64,000 bases of DNA, taken from assembly GCA_035041965.1 (NCBI GenBank), contig JAPYMA010003014.1, positions 372,001 to 436,000 on the forward strand. The letters are read 5' to 3'. The DNA is from Anisakis pegreffii (lineage: Eukaryota > Nematoda > Chromadorea > Rhabditida > Anisakidae). Below, in pieces: positions 30,901-37,140 of this stretch. Each line of letters begins with the position of its first letter. The first letter of the stretch is position 1. The position numbers were made by a program, and so were the translations under genes. The notes below the pieces were generated by a model. It searched no databases. It was not told the DNA's origin and worked only from the letters and a program-made list of their open reading frames with translations.

Positions 30901-32609
30901 GCAAGAACTATTGCTTTTCGAAGAAAATTTAGAGATATGTCATAATTCATTATTTGAATAAAACTGTAGCATCTCGAATGAATTGACGATTATATGTCAA
31001 CACCCAAACTTGTATGTCATCTAAACAAATGTAAATGACAGAACCATGTATCGGGCATTTGATTCGAGTGAAGTAGGCGAAACTCATACGAGAAAGTGAA
31101 GGACCGTAACATTTTCAGTGTTCGTTCTTGATACATCAGATAATTATGCGCTTCGAGGATGTCAAATTGGTAAAAGATACTCGCTGACTTGAGTAAGAAT
31201 CCGTTCTAATAATGCTGGTATTAGAACGCGCATACGAATTTTTAGCGCTATTGATGATGTAGGTATTGATAAGATTATGGTTATTCTTGGTAACTTTGCA
31301 GTGATTGAGGAGGAAAGATATTTGTGAACATACTTTCTGGTATTGAATCCATTTGTACGAGAACACTTTCATTTTCGACCGTGAACATCTCTTCACTCTC
31401 ATCGAGAGTACCTCGAAAGTTGGATTCTCGCAACTGCCATAAATGTTTAGGATCGACGATAACTCGAGCATCTTTCTGCGATTTTTCCGCTCTTCTCAAT
31501 ACCTTCAAATGTCAACAAAATTAAGATTGAATCATAGCTGTTGCTCACCAAATGGCGTTCTTCCACAGCTATTCTTCGACAAAATCATTGATATTGCTCA
31601 GTTCGATAGACAACGGTCACCCGAACAAAACTGCCCTTCAGACTATGCCAAATATAACCAACAGCTTAGGCTGCAGCTTGGGACTGAATCTAAGCCTCAA
31701 CGGTGCAGATATCTCGGGAGTAGTTTTCCTAAGGGCGGTAGTCAAAACTGACGCAGTGGATCAACTTTAGCGAAGAGTGGTCTTTAGCGAGTAAGGTACC
31801 AATTCGAATAATTGATTCTTTGCTCTGACGCAATGGCTAGACTCTGCTTAATGCGATTTTAGCGGCAATTTGCCGTTCTGAGACAGAACTTTCCGTGCCC
31901 TCTTCATATCTCATGAACATTCAATTTCTTCAAAATGCTCACTCGCATAATGAGAATAAAGTTTACACGAGTATTTCAAAAGATTTCTGAAGAGAGAACA
32001 TGATGTTTAGATTAGAAGTAGCACTAAATTTCTGATAGAGATGCAATTTGTATGTGTTGATCATTGAAAGTGTGCATTTTTTAGCAGCGAGCGAATCTAG
32101 ATTAACTGAGAAATTGAAAAGGGAATGTGTTTGCGGTAGTTCGCATTCAAGGCATTTGTCTTCTCCTTTTTGTTCAGTGACAACACTTTCAGATGCCACC
32201 TCTCGAATTTGTGCTTTTTGTTCATCGCTGAGACCGGGCAATTCCGGAACGCTTGATGTCGTCAATTGTTCTCCATCCTCTCCTTCCAGCACTTCTTTAT
32301 CTCCGTTCTCATCCTCATCTTCATCTTCCTCTTGAATCGGTTTTGATCTAAAAGAGTCAGTCTTGTATTCTGCATGCATACCATTTAACTGGATGCAAAG
32401 TTTTCGGGACTATTTTTGCATTCAGGCAGTGAAAGGGTTAAACATGATGAATTACTTGAGAAAATTTCGCAACCCATTTCTTGTAAATGGCTGGCAGCAC
32501 TCAGTAAAGACTGATCAATTTCAACTCACAGACAGCAGAGCTGTCATGCTTTTTCCCATTCCTTTCATACTTTTTAGCCCACGCCCACATTGAATTCTTC
32601 AGCACTTTT
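28..32609 (-). CDS. Giant repetitive scaffold gene, probable clarinet/RIM/piccolo-type active-zone protein (partial)
   Basis: One transcription unit runs from about 32.6 kb down past position 1. Coding order is 32571-32609 (doubtful), 32200-32347, 31334-31502, 30779-30898, 30182-30298, 29326-29850, 21229-28878, 19560-21114, 18915-19236, 18701-18759, 14055-18475, 13791-13873, 13351-13411, 7639-8627, 3157-3401, 2416-2777, 1768-1914 and 28-740. The phase left by each exon matches the start of the next throughout, which is strong internal evidence for a single gene. The product exceeds 5,800 residues, is acidic and Ser/Glu-rich, and carries about 48 copies of the helix L(T/S)xEExxHIxxVxxMA. Known family fact: RIM and Slp/melanophilin Rab-binding regions start with a similar helix. 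Inference: a nematode presynaptic scaffold such as the long clarinet isoform. No PDZ, C2 or zinc finger is visible here, so identity rests on the motif and architecture. The start codon and 3' end are not seen. Confidence 0.7.
741..1767 (-). other. Intron of the giant gene
   Basis: About 1 kb of AT-rich sequence between phase-matched exons. A run of short GAGCTAA-like direct repeats (aatgagctaa) occurs near 964-1010. Nothing else was recognised. Confidence 0.6.
1768..1914 (-). CDS. Exon of giant gene with a RIM-like helix motif
   Basis: A 147-nt exon lies between TGATTTTACAG and CCAG|GTCAGT. It encodes ELADNLAILSPAEREQILSV, completes the helix with MRAAD, and continues into a short acidic linker. 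It is too short to stand out as an ORF, but splice sites, phase (2/1) and motif all agree. Confidence 0.72.
2416..2777 (-). CDS. Exon of giant gene with a RIM-like helix motif
   Basis: The 362-nt exon starts after CTCATTTAAG with one base and ends TTGAAG|GTTTGT with one base left. A Pro/Ser/Thr-rich segment leads into DEVDLSHLSADEREQIVAVM, then a linker. The motif DLSHLSADEREQIVAVMKAA is again of the RIM type. Two nearer AG acceptors (near 2748 and 2742) would not fit the phase of the preceding exon. Confidence 0.72.
3157..3401 (-). CDS. Exon of giant gene with a RIM-like helix motif
   Basis: The exon follows TTTTTTAG and ends CCAGA|GTATGC. It encodes a Ser/Pro-rich start, then GLEDLSEEERAKIMAVMACA, then a Ser/Ala-rich tail. 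DLSEEERAKIMAVM is the copy closest to the Rab-binding helix of RIM proteins as known from that family. It starts in phase 0 and leaves two bases. Confidence 0.75.
3402..7638 (-). other. Long intron (4.2 kb), no gene recognised
   Basis: AT-rich sequence with only short, unsupported ORFs on either strand. The one notable element is the TAA microsatellite at 6876-6924. The length and position between phase-matched exons make intron the simplest reading; enhancers or an internal promoter cannot be excluded. Confidence 0.6.
6876..6924. repeat. Perfect (TAA)n microsatellite, about 16 copies
   Basis: 49 bp of uninterrupted TAA repeat in the intron between the exons at 7639 and 3401. Unbroken repeats of this length are usually length-variable between individuals. 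Confidence 0.97.
7639..8627 (-). CDS. Exon of giant gene: Ser/Gln/Ala-rich disordered region
   Basis: The 989-nt exon lies between AGTTGCAG and GCGAAG|GTAAGT. It encodes 329 residues, starting YLDSDVSLNDYVNSN. Low-complexity Ser, Gln, Pro and Thr tracts follow. The end is an amphipathic Ala/Gln segment (MFGSLSRLAGDAFKGAKQAT, then EQLAQAAQHAAS) resembling lipid-packing helices. The only near-motif is LQQEQLEHIDSTAF. It ends in phase 0 and joins the exon at 3401. Confidence 0.8.
8628..13350 (-). other. Long intron (4.7 kb) with an internal alternative first exon
   Basis: This stretch is AT-rich without sustained open frames, apart from the candidate exon at 9261-9380. No transposon or RNA gene was recognised. 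Short unlinked ORFs here (for example near 10.5 and 12.8 kb) have no splice support. Confidence 0.6.
9261..9380 (-). CDS. Possible alternative first coding exon (short isoform start)
   Basis: An ATG at 9380 opens 40 codons (MSEHTLIHDIWEDPLKN, then FGFRMNEHL and EIDGNVTG) ending at a strong donor GGC|GTAAGT in phase 0. No good acceptor precedes it because the upstream sequence is A-rich. It is therefore more likely a first exon than an internal one. The phase does not fit the next exon (8627) but does fit the exon at 3401, which also starts in phase 0. Known background: clarinet has short isoforms made from internal promoters. Here the exon is only a sequence prediction. Confidence 0.35.
13351..13411 (-). 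CDS. Short exon of giant gene
   Basis: A 61-nt exon follows GTGCTTTCAG and ends GAAAAAG|GTGAGA. It encodes ADKLVGNDTQQTLIPTDVEK. It starts in phase 0 and leaves one base, which is exactly what is needed to connect 13791-13873 to the exon at 8627; without it the frame would break. That makes it well supported despite its size. Confidence 0.65.
13633..13665. repeat. 33-bp near-perfect palindrome in intron
   Basis: CACATCTCATGAGATT, one spacer base, then its exact reverse complement. Each arm contains TCATGA, itself palindromic. It lies in the intron between the exons at 13791 and 13411 and may form a hairpin or bind a dimeric factor; no function is known. Confidence 0.8.
13791..13873 (-). CDS. 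Short exon of giant gene
   Basis: An 83-nt exon lies between TTATTTCAG and GGACAG|GTCATT. It encodes EIEEENLVGEGIPTQPPQVD and a few more residues. Two-base start and phase-0 end match its neighbours. There is no recognisable domain. Confidence 0.65.
14055..18475 (-). CDS. Large exon of giant gene: 12 diverged helix motifs and amphipathic modules
   Basis: The 4,421-nt exon lies between TTTGCAG and GAAACTG|GTTTGT. It encodes 1,473 uninterrupted codons. An initial helix-like element (YERQHIQDVIEKAEKR) is followed by twelve clear motifs such as MTAEELEHIQRMAEIA, LTAEELEHIRRVQEMA, ITEEEMEHIRKIEEMA and LTDEELAHIRKIAELA. They are spaced irregularly among acidic Ser-rich linkers. Amphipathic modules recur between them (VGFGKLKGAMNVVAKAAA, GFGFGKIKNAMNQAVQKG, AFAEAKTAMNAVGESN). 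These repeats are far more diverged from each other than the 420-bp units upstream, so this exon looks like the older form of the repeat region. The basic tail contains DRLKSLRRTGSGIGEF. Confidence 0.88.
18523..18528 (-). promoter_or_regulatory. Candidate polyadenylation signal AATAAA
   Basis: A canonical hexamer on the minus strand lies about 42 bp past the stop of the putative alternative terminal exon and inside the intron ending at 18476. In AT-rich DNA the hexamer alone is weak evidence; its placement makes it worth noting. Confidence 0.35.
18570..18675 (-). CDS. Alternative 3'-terminal exon (short isoform)
   Basis: After ACTGTTGCAG the sequence reads DVSIPLKCLKKRIDVIEDKL and about 14 more residues before TAG. 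The acceptor context (TTGCAG|AGAT) and the one-base phase are the same as at 18475, so either exon can follow 18701-18759. An AATAAA lies at 18523-18528 (minus strand), about 42 bp after the stop. This would give an isoform that ends before the diverged-repeat exon and lacks everything C-terminal to it. It is predicted purely from sequence. Confidence 0.5.
18701..18759 (-). CDS. Short exon completing a helix motif
   Basis: A 59-nt exon lies between ATATTTCAG and AGAAG|GTTATT. It encodes VMAASRKTASSQSTPSAS. It joins LSGEEKEHVVR of the previous exon to give a full helix. Two bases remain, which can pair with a one-base start of either the 14055-18475 exon or the alternative terminal exon at 18570-18675. 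Confidence 0.75.
18915..19236 (-). CDS. Exon of giant gene: basic linker and first half of a helix motif
   Basis: The exon starts after AAATTTCAG with one base that completes an Arg codon and ends GTTAGG|GTGAGG in phase 0. It encodes KPLGWFSIFGGMSRRLS, a Ser/Arg-rich stretch, then VGLSGEEKEHVVR. The next exon completes the helix as VMAASRK. An internal AG (near 19205) is also phase-compatible with an inner start but would leave the upstream exon out of frame. Confidence 0.8.
19560..21114 (-). CDS. Exon of giant gene: unique, partly basic region without repeats
   Basis: The 1,555-nt exon has a two-base start and ends GAACG|GTACAG with two bases over. It encodes about 517 residues without the helix motif. 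Features in order are an ordered-looking start with ILCLLEVRFDDIAG, a long Ser/Asp/Arg-rich middle, a short segment with MFKYRIEHSDHFF and MFRKFPKYMRMSHS, an Arg-rich patch (RRMRADRLSRSRSPRR, a plausible phosphorylation or RS-like patch), and a helical end (FFAERLTEQIAELAVIDLTL). No known domain was recognised. It separates the 140-aa array from the more diverged repeat exon downstream. Confidence 0.75.
21115..21228 (-). other. Inferred 114-bp intron containing an in-frame TAG
   Basis: The frame of the repeat exon meets TAG at 21185-21187, and the same frame is open again for over 500 codons below it. A donor at GATCCAG|GTTTGAATTTTTTTT (one base left over) and an acceptor at ACGGTTAG|TAGAAG (two-base start) remove the stop and preserve phase, giving SGDP|VEGSV. 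No other donor/acceptor pair tried in this stretch kept an open frame. Confidence 0.55.
21229..28878 (-). CDS. Giant exon carrying the 140-aa tandem repeat array
   Basis: The exon begins after TTTTTGTAAAG with two bases that complete an Ala codon left by the exon at 29326, and should end at GATCCAG|GTTTGA. It opens with about 340 acidic residues (28878-27830), then a diverged first repeat, a 100-N gap (27728-27827), and about fifteen 140-aa repeats down to 21540. A unique acidic tail follows, ending at SGDP. Each unit carries two helix motifs 41 residues apart (LTQEELEHIEYVKRMAEQ and LTQEEIEHIESVKRMAEA), a Glu/Gln-rich stretch, VVEKVEEFTSAVSERSE, and SGADEG. The reading frame is broken by small insertions near 24350 (+2), 23875 (+1) and 22485 (+1). 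All sit in otherwise open units, so they may be assembly errors. The repeat count is a minimum because of the gap. Confidence 0.85.
21540..27900 (-). repeat. Tandem array of 420-bp (140-aa) coding repeats
   Basis: The period is exactly 420 bp over most of the array; the same bases recur at equal positions every seven 60-base lines from 24.7 to 27.7 kb. About 15 units are visible, plus a degenerate unit beyond the gap. Two linked variant classes are mixed. One reads VEQAIDQQEES..DITIASY.TDLK.DSIQPVL. The other reads VEDAIDQQEES..DITVASLTTDMKADSTEPIL. Units at the low-coordinate end form a third subgroup with KASVTEQ and LHEQQEKH. Homogeneity within subgroups suggests recent unequal exchange or conversion. 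Confidence 0.95.
27728..27827. other. Assembly gap of 100 N inside the repeat array
   Basis: Exactly 100 N, the usual placeholder for a gap of unknown size. The flanking protein is ...IEEEFL on one side and ...VEQAIDQQEES on the other. In a complete unit these are separated by about 14-18 residues. The true gap could therefore be one short piece or that plus any number of 140-aa units. Confidence 0.95.
29326..29850 (-). CDS. Exon of giant gene: helical acidic region
   Basis: A 525-nt exon lies between CATTTTCAG and TTACG|GTAAGG. It encodes about 174 residues, many in predicted helices with Cys and Leu (for example RRICAQIFDMLYEELHSLNE and DRLATDILNWAYFELK), then Ser/Asn-rich sequence. This region is more ordered-looking than the rest of the protein. 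No family was recognised. Two-base start and one-base end match the neighbouring exons at 30182 and 28878. Confidence 0.7.
30182..30298 (-). CDS. Exon of giant gene: short amphipathic Trp/Phe segment
   Basis: The exon follows TTCTTTAG and ends GATG|GTGAAT, phases 2/1, in agreement with both neighbours. It encodes HFSLGMKLLGESISNWFSAL followed by an acidic tail. The amphipathic segment with an aromatic pair resembles similar short segments elsewhere in the gene (GWFSIFGGMS near 19.15 kb and the GFGKLKGAMN type near 16.8 kb). A lipid- or partner-binding role is only a guess. Confidence 0.6.
30779..30898 (-). CDS. Exon of giant gene: Pro/Ser-rich linker
   Basis: A 120-nt exon lies between TTCTTGCAG and TCAC|GTGAGT, with two bases at the start and one at the end. 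It encodes a Pro/Ser-rich linker (IPAPPPSVATSY, then SSLSSMGSNNSTPAKRS). The composition is typical of disordered scaffold linkers. Splice sites are good on both sides and phases match the neighbours. Confidence 0.6.
31334..31502 (-). CDS. Exon of giant gene: second half of helix motif
   Basis: The exon starts after ACATTTGAAG and ends at GAAA|GTATGT with one base left over. It completes the helix begun in the exon at 32200-32347 and continues with a short polar segment (VDPKHLWQLRESN, then SEEMFTVENESVLV). An alternative acceptor 26 bp further in (ATCGCAG) would lose the helix completion. No catalytic or membrane feature is visible. Confidence 0.65.
32200..32347 (-). CDS. Exon of giant gene: acidic linker and first half of a Rab-effector-like helix
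   Basis: The exon follows the acceptor CTCTTTTAG and ends at GAGAG|GTGGCA in phase 0. It encodes an acidic run (EEDEDEDENGDKE) followed by LPGLSDEQKAQIRE. The helix is completed by the next exon, which begins VLRRAEKSQK, giving LSDEQKAQIRE|VLRRAEKS. Reading through the donor gives VASES, which does not fit the family pattern, so the splice is supported by motif continuity as well as phase. Confidence 0.7.
32571..32609 (-). CDS. Possible upstream exon of the giant gene
   Basis: A 39-nt candidate lies between an acceptor (GAGTTTAG) and a GTATGA donor. It reads KVLKNSMWAWAK and leaves two bases that match the one-base start of the next exon at 32347. Phase fit is the only support; the acceptor has little pyrimidine. 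A competing donor in the same reading frame, GTGAGT about 50 bp downstream, breaks the phase. It could equally be chance. Confidence 0.25.
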
Positions 32610-34578
32610 CTAAACTCAGTCACGTCGAGCCACAAAATGACACGCAATTTAAGCGAGATAAACAATTTCTTGAAAAAGCAATAAATTGAAACATCAAGTA
32701 ACCTAAAATATGAGAACCACGATGACATCATTTTGGTATAATTATCGAACAGCTTCCATTATATTGCTCCTTCAATTCCTTAAAAATTGCGATTTGATTC
32801 AAGAGAATGATTCAAGCGCTGATTTATCCGTCGCATGAAACGAAGGCTTGTATCAATAATGATTGTGGTATTGTGCATCGTTGTTGCGCTATTTAAGGAT
32901 TTCTTAAGGTGCATTATGCTAATTGCAAAACTCTTAAATGTTACAAACTAGGAGCGAACACTCATGCAGAAGTGAATATCGAAGCTTGCGTGCAGCCTCT
33001 TACAACGAAATGAGTTTCCAATTAGACGAACCGCTATGAGTCAGAATTCAGAACATCTTAACACTCAATCTATCAGATAAATACGACTAGCATCAGCGAA
33101 AATTTACCTTATATATCGGTAGGTTACAAGAGCAACGAGTTATCGATGAAGAGAAACGGTATGAATAAACGAATATCTAATTCCAAACAGAACAACTCAT
33201 AAGCATAATTTAACAAAAAAAAATTATCAACTCCCATTGCTGTGCTCAGTGCACATTCAGTGATGATACCCTTTCGATTTTATTTTTGATCATTGAAATT
33301 CGAATGAGCGGTGAGTTGTATTAAGTGAATCTTATATGCCACATAAATGAAATTCCTGAAGATGATTGTCCAAGGGGAGATCATCAATTAATGGGATGCC
33401 TAATATTCGAAGGAAAAGGTATGGATGAATATGTATAATGATGGTTGATTCTGTTAGTATTGTCTATGGTTTATTCCCTTGAATATTACTGGCTGGATAT
33501 ATGCTTTGTTGGCAACGTTTAAAAAGCAATTAGCTTATGAGTGTTGCAATTGAATAAGACAACAGTTGAACGTCAAACGAACGAGCAGTGCATTCAAATA
33601 GATGCATTCTTGCATGTAAGAAAAATGGGGAATTTATCATACGCAACACATCTTCACACATCGTCTATCTCAGAAACATGAAAAATCGTTCCTGCAGAAA
33701 CAGTCTGATCTCAAGTTGGTGCAAACTTCAATTTAGAACTCGACGTTGGCAAATGGAAATGTGAAGACATACAAGAAATGGTTACTTTGTTTGCGGGGTA
33801 AACAGCTGTCCAGTAACTAACATTTTTCACCGTCTTTCTTAATGCGAAACGATATCACTGATAAAAATATTGAACGATTTTCGGAAAGCTAACGCAAAAT
33901 TCATTGCAGTTTTCACCGCATCTGTTGTCATGTCACAGTGTTTGACCATACAGTAATCGATTCATAGCGTGTGATCAACTTGTCGTGCGATCAGGTAGTG
34001 TTGGATTTTCATTAGTTTTACAATTGAATTTCCACTTAATTAAACACTTCGCTTACTCAAAATGCAGACATTCAATCTATTATGTGCTCATTTCAACGCT
34101 TTATTGTGATGTATTAAAATCAGCTATTATTTCAAGGACATAATTTTCGTGTCTGTGACTATTTTAAAATATAACAGCAAAAACGAGCAAATGCGGAAGT
34201 GTTTGTTGGGTGCATATTGTTGATTACAAATCTTTTTCAACAACGAATTCTAGGGTTACGAAACGAAAATTTTGTTTGGTTCATTAGCATCTGTGCAACC
34301 CAATGAATCTTGCAGATGAACGCAACCCAATGATAAATTTTTCAACTGAACCAGTCATTCGCAACTACATGTTTTGATTCAATTACTCCATTTTTTTCGA
34401 ACATTTCATTACGATGCAAAATTTCGAATGTATTTGTTGCATTTAATATTTAACAAGGAATATGATTGCATTCGTATTGTGAAATCAGCTTTCACAGCAA
34501 ATGAGCGAATATTCTGCTCTTGCAAATATCACAGCACAAACAAATGCTCACATATGGATGGATCTACACATCTGACAG
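32610..34578. other. Intergenic or 5'-flanking DNA, no gene seen
   Basis: About 2 kb of AT-rich DNA without splice-supported coding sequence. It may include the unseen 5' exons, promoter or a large first intron of the giant gene; nothing in the bases decides this. Confidence 0.5.
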
Positions 34579-34584
34579 TATACA
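34579..34584. repeat. Target-site duplication, left copy
   Basis: TATACA immediately outside the left terminal inverted repeat; an identical copy lies at 35152-35157. Confidence 0.8.
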
Positions 34585-35151
34585 CTAGTGTTCGTCGGGG
34601 AGCAATTTTTTGCACGGGGGGGGTTCCCCGCGGGGAGTAAATTGGACGGGGGGGTCCCCGCGAAAAGTCGGGGAACAAATTGCGCGGGAGGGACCCCGTC
34701 GGGGAATGACCGCTCCCCGTGTTCCCCGACGGGGAGGACGGGGAGCATTTCAACTTAATTTTTTAAACAAAATTTCAATTTTTTAAAGATTTTTCTTCTT
34801 TTTTTAAGTAGTTCTCTTTCAAGTGCACCTTATACTCACATTTCAAGTGCACTCACAAAAAACAGGACAATATTGAAAGTGTTCCGGCTGTCTTCCACCA
34901 TTTTCAGTTAAATGTTCGCGATATTCGGGAAGGTTCGCACTCCCCGTCCTCCCCGACGGGGAGGACGGGGAGCGAAATTGGACGAGGGCGGTCCCCGCGA
35001 AAAAATCGGGGAGCAAATTGCAAGGTGGGGGTCCCCGCGGGGAGTAAATTGGACGGGGGGGTCCCCGCAAAAAAGTCGGGGAGCAAATTGCGCGGGGGGG
35101 GAGCGCTCCCCGCGTTCCCCGCCGGGGTCCCCGTTCCCCGACGAACACTAG
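34585..35151. mobile_element. GC-rich MITE-like element with terminal inverted repeats
   Basis: The 567-bp element begins CTAGTGTTCGTCGGGGA and ends with its exact reverse complement, TCCCCGACGAACACTAG. It is flanked on both sides by TATACA (34579-34584 and 35152-35157), a 6-bp target-site duplication. The outer 150-200 bp on each side are strikingly GC-rich, made of repeated blocks such as GGGGTCCCCGCG and GGGGAGCAAATTG. The core (about 34750-34935) is AT-rich. There is no coding capacity. It is a non-autonomous DNA transposon by structure; the superfamily is not recognised. Confidence 0.85.
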
Positions 35152-35157
35152 TATACA
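35152..35157. repeat. Target-site duplication, right copy
   Basis: TATACA immediately outside the right terminal inverted repeat, matching 34579-34584. Confidence 0.8.
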
Positions 35158-35284
35158 CAGGGCATGCATTTCGAATGTTTGCTGATTATGATCATCGCAA
35201 CGAATCACACGATGGGATCCTTTTCAGAAATGTTCAATGTAGTTTAGTGCAGTTCAGGACATGTTAGATTTCATAATGATGATA

Positions 35285-35745
35285 CAGTACATCCTTTCAT
35301 ATTCCAATATTCAAAGAATTGTTGTGGGAAAATAGAATACGATTGCAAAGAGTACATGCAACCATATAAGCGCATATGAATAAAAAACTGCGCATGTAAA
35401 ATAATTCTGATGTGTTGATGAATTATAATCGTCACAACTAATATCATGACGAATCATTACGAATTACAACTATTATCATGAAGCAGATGGCATTCATAAT
35501 ATATGCATTGCAATCTATAAAAGATCGTGAATACGATATGATTTCATCGATGACGAAATGAAGTTGTCCTTTAGCACCTCACTGGGAGAGAAAATCGCGC
35601 AAACATATATCTGACTAGAATTTCACCTTACTGCTAAAAGGCAAAAAGCATCTATAAACCTCGTTAATTGGCGATTAAAATGAGCAATTGCAGTGAAAGC
35701 TGGATCAAGCTATCGATAGATGGTTCAGGTGACAAACAGGAAGGA
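35285..35745 (+). repeat. Dispersed repeat, copy 1
   Basis: Shares extended similarity with 43078-43500. Matching blocks include TTTCATATTCCAATATTCAA versus CCCATATCCGAATGATCAAA, GCGCAAAC.TAT.TCTGACTAGAATTTCACCT, and GG(T/A)TCAGGTGACAAA versus GGTTCAGATGACAAA. In one frame both copies read a tyr-cys-lys-glu-tyr-met-like run, hinting at a decayed zinc-finger (possibly FLYWCH-like) coding origin. The copies are too degraded to classify. Confidence 0.6.
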
Positions 35746-36035
35746 CTTCAACCGTGAGTGGTTTAACGTTGCAACGAAAAACTAAAGTTTCCTACAAATT
35801 TCACCACTTCACTCCGGTTCGGCTGACAACATACCGATTTTTTAGCTGATACCGACTGGCACTGGAGATTTTGCAAACGCCATAAAATACGTCTATTGAT
35901 AATGGTAGAAGAGAGTTAAGTGAATGTGTCATAAAATTCGCGAATGTCATAGAATTGACATCGAAAATGACGATGTAATGCATAAAAATTCCTCACTGAT
36001 CAGATAACAACGTGATCAGAGAGGCTTCTTAAAAA

Positions 36036-36580
36036 TTGAAAACTTCAGTTGTGATCAGACAGGCCTCTATATCGCATACTATCTTAGAAAACTTTAGCAG
36101 TTCATTTCGAAAAAAAGCAAAAGGCCGGAAGAAGCAGGTTTCAACAGTCACGTTAAATGTTTGTGCCAATGCATCAGGTTCAATAAAACTGCTTATTTAT
36201 ACAAATGCAAAAGGAAAAACTATTTGTAAGATGTTTTAAAAATACCAATTCAAGGGAATTACCTGCAATTCATTTGAGTGTAATCAACAAAAAAGCTGAA
36301 AAACAAGAGAAATGTGTCACCGAAATGCGCTCTGTGTTCGCAAAGATGGAGACATATGATTTGTTCAATGCAAGTGATGTGGAAGAGTGGACTATTTCAG
36401 AAGCCGAAGTTGCTGTTCAGAGCATCTAGATGACCAAGAAATAATAAGTGCAGTAATACTTGAACGATAGTGATGAACCATAAGATGATGAAACTGATGA
36501 AGAAAGCGAAGGAATCGAGCGCATAGACATTCGTCAGCCATAAAAGCTTGTGAAACATCTACTGCATGATATCGTCAACG
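36036..36580 (+). pseudogene. Decayed Tigger/pogo-type DDE transposase
   Basis: The reading frame contains GRKKQVSTVTLNVCANASGS followed by IKLLIYTNAKGKTICK. This matches the well-known transposase signature around the first catalytic part of CENP-B/Tigger/Jerky-like DDE enzymes (VTvl.CaNasGshKlpllvigkaknPrcFKn). A one-base shift near 36235 continues as VRCFKNTNSRELPAI. After further sequence a stop follows QSI, then DDQEIISAVILE and an acidic patch, as expected for the C-terminus of this family. Frameshift, stops and missing 5' part show it is inactive. Confidence 0.65.
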
Positions 36581-36809
36581 GAATGGATTTATTAATGCAA
36601 GTGGTATGCAGAGCTTACTCTCTGCTGAAGAACCACTGGCTGCAGAAAAAGTGTGGCAACATTGAAACCAATGAACATTGAACACTATTCTTCTTGAGAG
36701 TTGTTATGCATATTAGTGGTTAGATGGGGAAACGGTTGGTAGGGTCCACTTGCACTGGCCCCCTATCCTGAAGCCTAGGCAACACACGGTACGCACCAGC
36801 TGAGATTCA

Positions 36810-37140
36810 CAAAAGTCAATCTATCCGATGATTTCCGTTATCGGAGCGTTTTTGTTATCTGAACGCACCCTGTTTCCAAATGGTCCGGATATGAGAGGAT
36901 TGAATGTCAACGAATACGATCAACGTGTAAGAAGACAATGGTCGTTCAGTGAAGTACACCTCAGAGATGTGACAGGAACATATGATAGAGAATATGATGC
37001 TTAGAAGCGTTTGAGTGGATGATTGACAGCTTATCGATTATGGAATTTGTTTTATTCATATGCAATATTATACCGCCCAATTCATGCACAATACCATCCA
37101 GAAGTGTCCTCGTTTAAGGATTTCGATTCGAAGAAGGGTT
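36810..37140 (+). pseudogene. Decayed coding stretch, unidentified
   Basis: One frame reads about 105 codons interrupted by only two stops (TAG at 37002, TGA at 37020). It includes a hydrophobic start (MISVIGAFLLSERTLFPNG), then YDQRVRRQWSFSEVHLRDVT, GTYDREYDA, and AYRLWNLFYSYAILYRPIHA. The composition is protein-like, with a possible membrane segment and no introns. It could be a processed pseudogene or part of a transposon. No family was recognised. Confidence 0.4.

Noticed and set aside
34529..35267. Several Pro/Gly/Arg-rich ORFs on both strands
   Set aside because: They are translations of the G/C-run arms of the MITE and have no protein meaning.
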